Shown here piece after piece: positions 61,701 to 64,000 of a stretch of DNA of 64,000 bases; position 1 is the first letter of the stretch; each line of letters starts with the position of its first letter. The translations under genes and the position numbers were made by a program. The notes under the pieces were generated by a model. The model was not told where the DNA came from. It worked only from the letters and a program-made list of their open reading frames with translations, and did not search any database. Where the stretch lies: contig JAKTNV010000002.1 of assembly GCA_022747635.1 (NCBI GenBank), positions 2,659,501-2,723,500 on the forward strand, read 5' to 3'. The stretch is from Hetaerina americana (Eukaryota; Arthropoda; Insecta; Odonata; Calopterygidae).

Positions 61701-64000
61701 GAGACCTTTTTCACTCGGATCCCACACGCTGCATGCGTATTCTAAATGAGGCCTTACAAGAGCGTGGTAACAACGTTCCTTGACCTTCGAGTCACTTTTG
61801 CCGACAATGCGTCTAATGAATCCCAATTTTTTATATGCTTGACCGCAGACTTTACGTATGTGAGTCCCCCAAGTTAAGTCTTTGGTGAATGTGACACCTA
61901 GGTATTTTACCGTATCAACTACTGCTAGGTCACCTCCAGCTAATTTGTAAGCAAATCCCGTTGATCTTTTAAAAAAATTTACCACTGAACATTTATTATA
62001 ATTTAGAGTCAATCCCCAGTTAGAACACCATTTAGTAATGCAATCTAAATCCTGCTCTAGAATAAAACGATCCTCATCCTCAGATATCTCCCGATAGATC
62101 ACCGTGTCATCCGCGAACATCCTAATTTTACTTTTCACTTCGCGGTTCAAATCGTTAACAAAAATCAAGAAAAGCAACGGCCCGATCACACTTCCCTGAG
62201 GTACCCCCGACGTGACTCGAACGCTGTCGGAACTAGATATGGACATATCTACATGGAATAGATAGGAACTTTCGATATAAGTATATGATAAACTAAATTA
62301 AGGCTATTATGCGCACCACTGAGACTCTTTAAATAAAAAAAATTAAGTGCTGAAGTGATAGACGTTCGTCGTGTTTTCCGTGTCGTAAATTCAATAGCGC
62401 ATATTTCTGCGAACGAGTAACCCAGGTAAAATAATCAACCTTTTGTACAACTCCGATTAAACAATACTGATTACTTCGTTTTTACAACTGGCTCAAAATA
62501 TTCTTATATCGGCAAATACATTTAGCACTAAAGTTTTCCCGATTCCTTTTAGGAATAACATTTTAGGATATTTGCACCGTATTTTTTTATTCATTTCGAT
62601 GTTTTCAATTCGCCAGGTAAGATATTTTATGTTTTTAACGAAATGAAGAAAAAGTCCAAGTGTAATTGCCATAACCAAGGTCAGAAATTAGATTAAATCT
62701 TGTGCATAATTATAACCATAAATCTTAAAATAAATATTTATATAATAAACTCCTGTTTACTGGGGTAAATTTCTCATGCCCTATTTCAACTGTTATAAGC
62801 ACATACCGAAAGTGGAACTCTGTTCTCCGCTTCTTCTCTGGTCAAAATGACTGGACGGTCGACCATCACTCCTTCAGCATTGCAATACTGTATAGTGACG
62901 CACTTGAGGGCAGCAGCACAGCCAGGGTGAGGAGTTGTGTTCAGAGGGCCTGTATACGGACGCTGCGTCGTAGATATGGACGAGCTGGGGAATTGCGGGG
63001 ACGATGGCCTTCCTCCGGATGTCGGATATCCTGAGGCGGAACCACCGTGCGATGGTGAACCTGGACTTCCAGGAGAACCTGGAAATCCTGGACTACCTCC
63101 ATGAGATGGTCCTACTGGTCCCTGCCCCGAAGCACCTGGAAAGCCTGGTGAACCTGGGAAACTCGGTGATCCAGGACTTCCATTGGATCCAGGGAATCCT
63201 GGTGAGCCTGGAGTTCCATTTGCACCTGGCGCTCCTGGGTATCCCGGTGAGCCTGGTGATCCCGGGGTTCCTGGAGACCCTGGAAAGCCTTGAAAACCCG
63301 TAGTTCCATGTGAACCTGGTGTTCCTGGATTACTAGGTGAGCCTGGATATCCTGGAGATCCAGGGAAACCTGGCGATCCGGGAATTCCATGTGAGCCAGG
63401 CGATCCTGGTGAACCCGGAGTTCCATGCGAACCCGGTGCTCCTGGGTGACCCGGCGAGCCTGCTGATCCCGGCGTTCCTGGAAATCCAGGTGAACCAGAA
63501 GTTCCATGTGAACCTGGATAACTAGGTGTGCCTGGTGATCCTGGTGATCCTGGCGATCCAGGGAAACCTGGTGATCCGGGATTACCATGTGAGCCAGGGT
63601 AGCCCGGAGAACCCGGAGTTCCTAGGGAACCTGGTGCTCCTGGATAACCAGGTGAGCCTGGCGATCCTGGTGAGCCTGGAGATCCTGGTGATCCAGGGAA
63701 ACCTGGTGATCCGGGACCACCGTGTGAGCCAGGGGAGCCTAGAGTACCCGGAGTTCCATGGGAACCTGGTGCTCCTGGATAACTAGGTGAGCCTGGAGAT
63801 CCTGCTGATCCCGGCGATCCAGGGAAACCTGGTGATCCGGGACCACCATGTGAGCCTGGGGAACCCGGAGTTCCGTGGGAACCTGGTGCTCCAGGATAGC
63901 CCGGTGAGCCTGGAGATCCTGGAAATCCGGGAGAACCTGAAGATCCATGAGATCCCGGGGTTCCATGTGACCCTGGAGCACCTGGTGCTCCAGGGTAGCC
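52501..64000 (-). CDS. scaf: CLIP-domain serine protease homolog (scarface-like) with collagen-like N-terminal region; 5' end outside window
   Basis: Spliced CDS, join of 64000-62807, 57870-56627, 55683-55379, 53253-53096 and 52746-52501. All junctions are GT-AG and in phase: 1048 codons plus stop in the window. Numbering from the window edge, residues 1 to about 320 are Gly-Pro-rich collagen-like; 361-412 form a CLIP domain with six Cys (361, 367, 373, 400, 411, 412); about 424-755 is a Gln/Ser/Pro repeat linker; about 756-1020 is a trypsin-like domain. His809 (TAAHC) and Asp862 (SDLAVI) are kept, but VDDGSPLV puts Asp970 where Ser is required, and no IVGG activation site is present, so it is non-catalytic. 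The CLIP form (KC..(X)n..[13 protein letters not shown]) is closest to insect scarface, a secreted protein of epithelial morphogenesis and basement membrane. The symbol is my best match from memory, about 65 percent sure. The signal peptide must lie beyond 64000. Confidence 0.85.
52747..53095 (-). other. intron (349 bp)
   Basis: Short AT-rich intron. It falls immediately before the codons of the former active-site Ser loop. Confidence 0.85.
53096..53253 (-). CDS. exon: protease-like domain, middle
   Basis: 158 bp: [52 protein letters not shown]. The acceptor is TTGTCACAG and the donor GAG|GTAAG, phase 0. Confidence 0.88.
53254..55378 (-). other. intron (2125 bp) with an RTE fragment
   Basis: AT-rich, and holds the short RTE piece at 54478-54672. 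No other feature recognised. Confidence 0.8.
54478..54672 (-). mobile_element. RTE endonuclease fragment inside host intron
   Basis: The minus strand matches the start of the RTE endonuclease region of copies A and B (AGGACAGGAAAATTAGAGAA, then GAGGTGAGATGGAAAGATAG and CAACGAGGGGTC), with many substitutions. It lacks both ends of the element. Confidence 0.8.
55379..55683 (-). CDS. exon: protease-like domain, Asp region
   Basis: 305 bp, phase fits both sides. It encodes [68 protein letters not shown] and [14 protein letters not shown]. It carries the catalytic-position Asp (SDLAVI). The donor is CAG|GTACAA. Confidence 0.88.
55684..56626 (-). other. intron (943 bp)
   Basis: AT-rich, GT-AG, with no embedded element seen. 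Confidence 0.8.
56627..57870 (-). CDS. exon: second half of CLIP, repeat linker, start of protease-like domain
   Basis: 1244 bp. It starts after TTTTTTATAG with [20 protein letters not shown]. The linker is rich in Gly, Pro, Ser and Gln, with a repeated SSQPGFP / [11 protein letters not shown] pattern at about 57000-57240. It ends in [39 protein letters not shown] and VAG. The donor GTGAGA follows two bases of the last codon. Confidence 0.88.
60818..62270 (-). mobile_element. CR1/Jockey-group non-LTR retrotransposon, 5'-truncated, in intron
   Basis: It contains 304 intact C-terminal codons of a reverse transcriptase (62246-61332), a 3' untranslated region, and a 3' end of repeated GATGTA units at about 60818-60835. 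The 3' untranslated region carries a second GC-rich stretch (CCGCCACACGCCCTTGCGG, about 60870-60852). The same 3' end and C-terminal protein blocks occur at 3.86-4.37 kb. Confidence 0.88.
61332..62246 (-). pseudogene. non-LTR reverse transcriptase, C-terminal 304 codons, intact but truncated
   Basis: The open frame holds [20 protein letters not shown] (motif B), [14 protein letters not shown] with an intact FADD catalytic box (motif C), [59 protein letters not shown] and [20 protein letters not shown], ending [11 protein letters not shown] and a short tail. There are no stops or shifts, so this is a young insertion, but the endonuclease and motif A are missing because of 5' truncation. Codons upstream (about 62300-62247) stay open without matching the family. 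Confidence 0.85.
62807..64000 (-). CDS. exon: collagen-like repeat and first half of CLIP domain
   Basis: 398 codons with no stop, open at the window edge. The repeat is Gly-X-Y with units such as [18 protein letters not shown] recurring. In several places Ser replaces the triplet Gly (SYP, SNP, SFP). A linker [18 protein letters not shown] follows, then [20 protein letters not shown] to RVPLS. The donor is TTCG|GTATGT, phase 0. Confidence 0.85.

Larger units (their letters stand above)
57871..62806 (-). other. intron of the protease-homolog gene (4936 bp)
   Basis: It splits the CLIP domain between Cys 373 and Cys 400. It carries a non-LTR retrotransposon at 60818-62270 in the same orientation as the gene. 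The remainder is AT-rich; open frames at 58278-60672 have no motifs. Confidence 0.8.

Noticed and set aside
63004..63981. Several open frames over the collagen-like region
   Set aside because: They are shifted-frame or antisense shadows of the Gly-X-Y repeat, which reads continuously from 64000 on the minus strand.

Overview
The window reads as repeat-rich arthropod nuclear DNA, most likely an insect. It has spliced introns with GT-AG boundaries, mariner, RTE, other non-LTR and Helitron relics, tRNA-derived SINEs, long (TA)n/(CA)n microsatellites and no bacterial-style operons. The species cannot be fixed from sequence alone.

The only host gene I can support lies on the minus strand at the right end, from 52501 to beyond the right edge at 64000. 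Five exons join in phase to give 1048 codons within the window. In protein order they encode a Gly-Pro-rich collagen-like repeat, a six-cysteine CLIP domain split by a 4.9-kb intron, a long Gln/Ser/Pro-rich repeat linker and a trypsin-like domain. That domain keeps His and Asp, but Asp replaces the catalytic Ser. It is therefore a secreted, non-catalytic CLIP-domain serine protease homolog that most resembles insect scarface. Its true N-terminus and signal peptide lie outside the window.

Everything else I recognise is mobile DNA. At 1-1423 (minus) is a broken Helitron helicase. At 3.86-4.37, 5.99-6.25, 9.57-9.86, 37.93-38.15, 44.99-45.60 and 60.82-62.27 kb are decayed pieces of CR1/Jockey-group non-LTR reverse transcriptases. 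Two RTE-clade elements lie at 19.04-22.10 kb (plus) and 49.63-52.13 kb (minus), with a short third piece in a host intron at 54.48-54.67 kb. Two almost identical 753-bp deletion-derivative mariners lie at 10.68 and 17.53 kb, with a 116-bp terminal fragment of the same family at 11.77 kb. Three older mariner relics of other lineages lie at 15.83, 22.81 and 34.11 kb. SINE-like tRNA-derived units lie at 1.65, 7.66, 9.25, 14.06, 16.60 and 41.71 kb; those at 7.66 and 14.06 kb are bracketed by inverted repeats. Two foldback elements lie at 32.30 and 38.19 kb.

The intervening DNA is non-coding as far as I can tell. GC-rich islands (about 6.6-7.0, 10.1-10.4, 13.2-13.9, 15.0-15.5, 17.1-17.5, 18.3-18.7, 25.3-27.1 and 28.9-29.7 kb) give long but low-complexity open frames that I do not accept as genes. 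At 13.26 and 14.94 kb on the minus strand, consensus splice donors follow short open stretches and could be first exons of an unidentified gene.

The most interesting points are the collagen-like, charge-free N-terminal region of the protease homolog; the lesions shared by both RTE copies, which imply that a defective lineage was mobilised; the amplified mariner derivative that still encodes only a DNA-binding domain; and the palindromic SINE-like and foldback elements.
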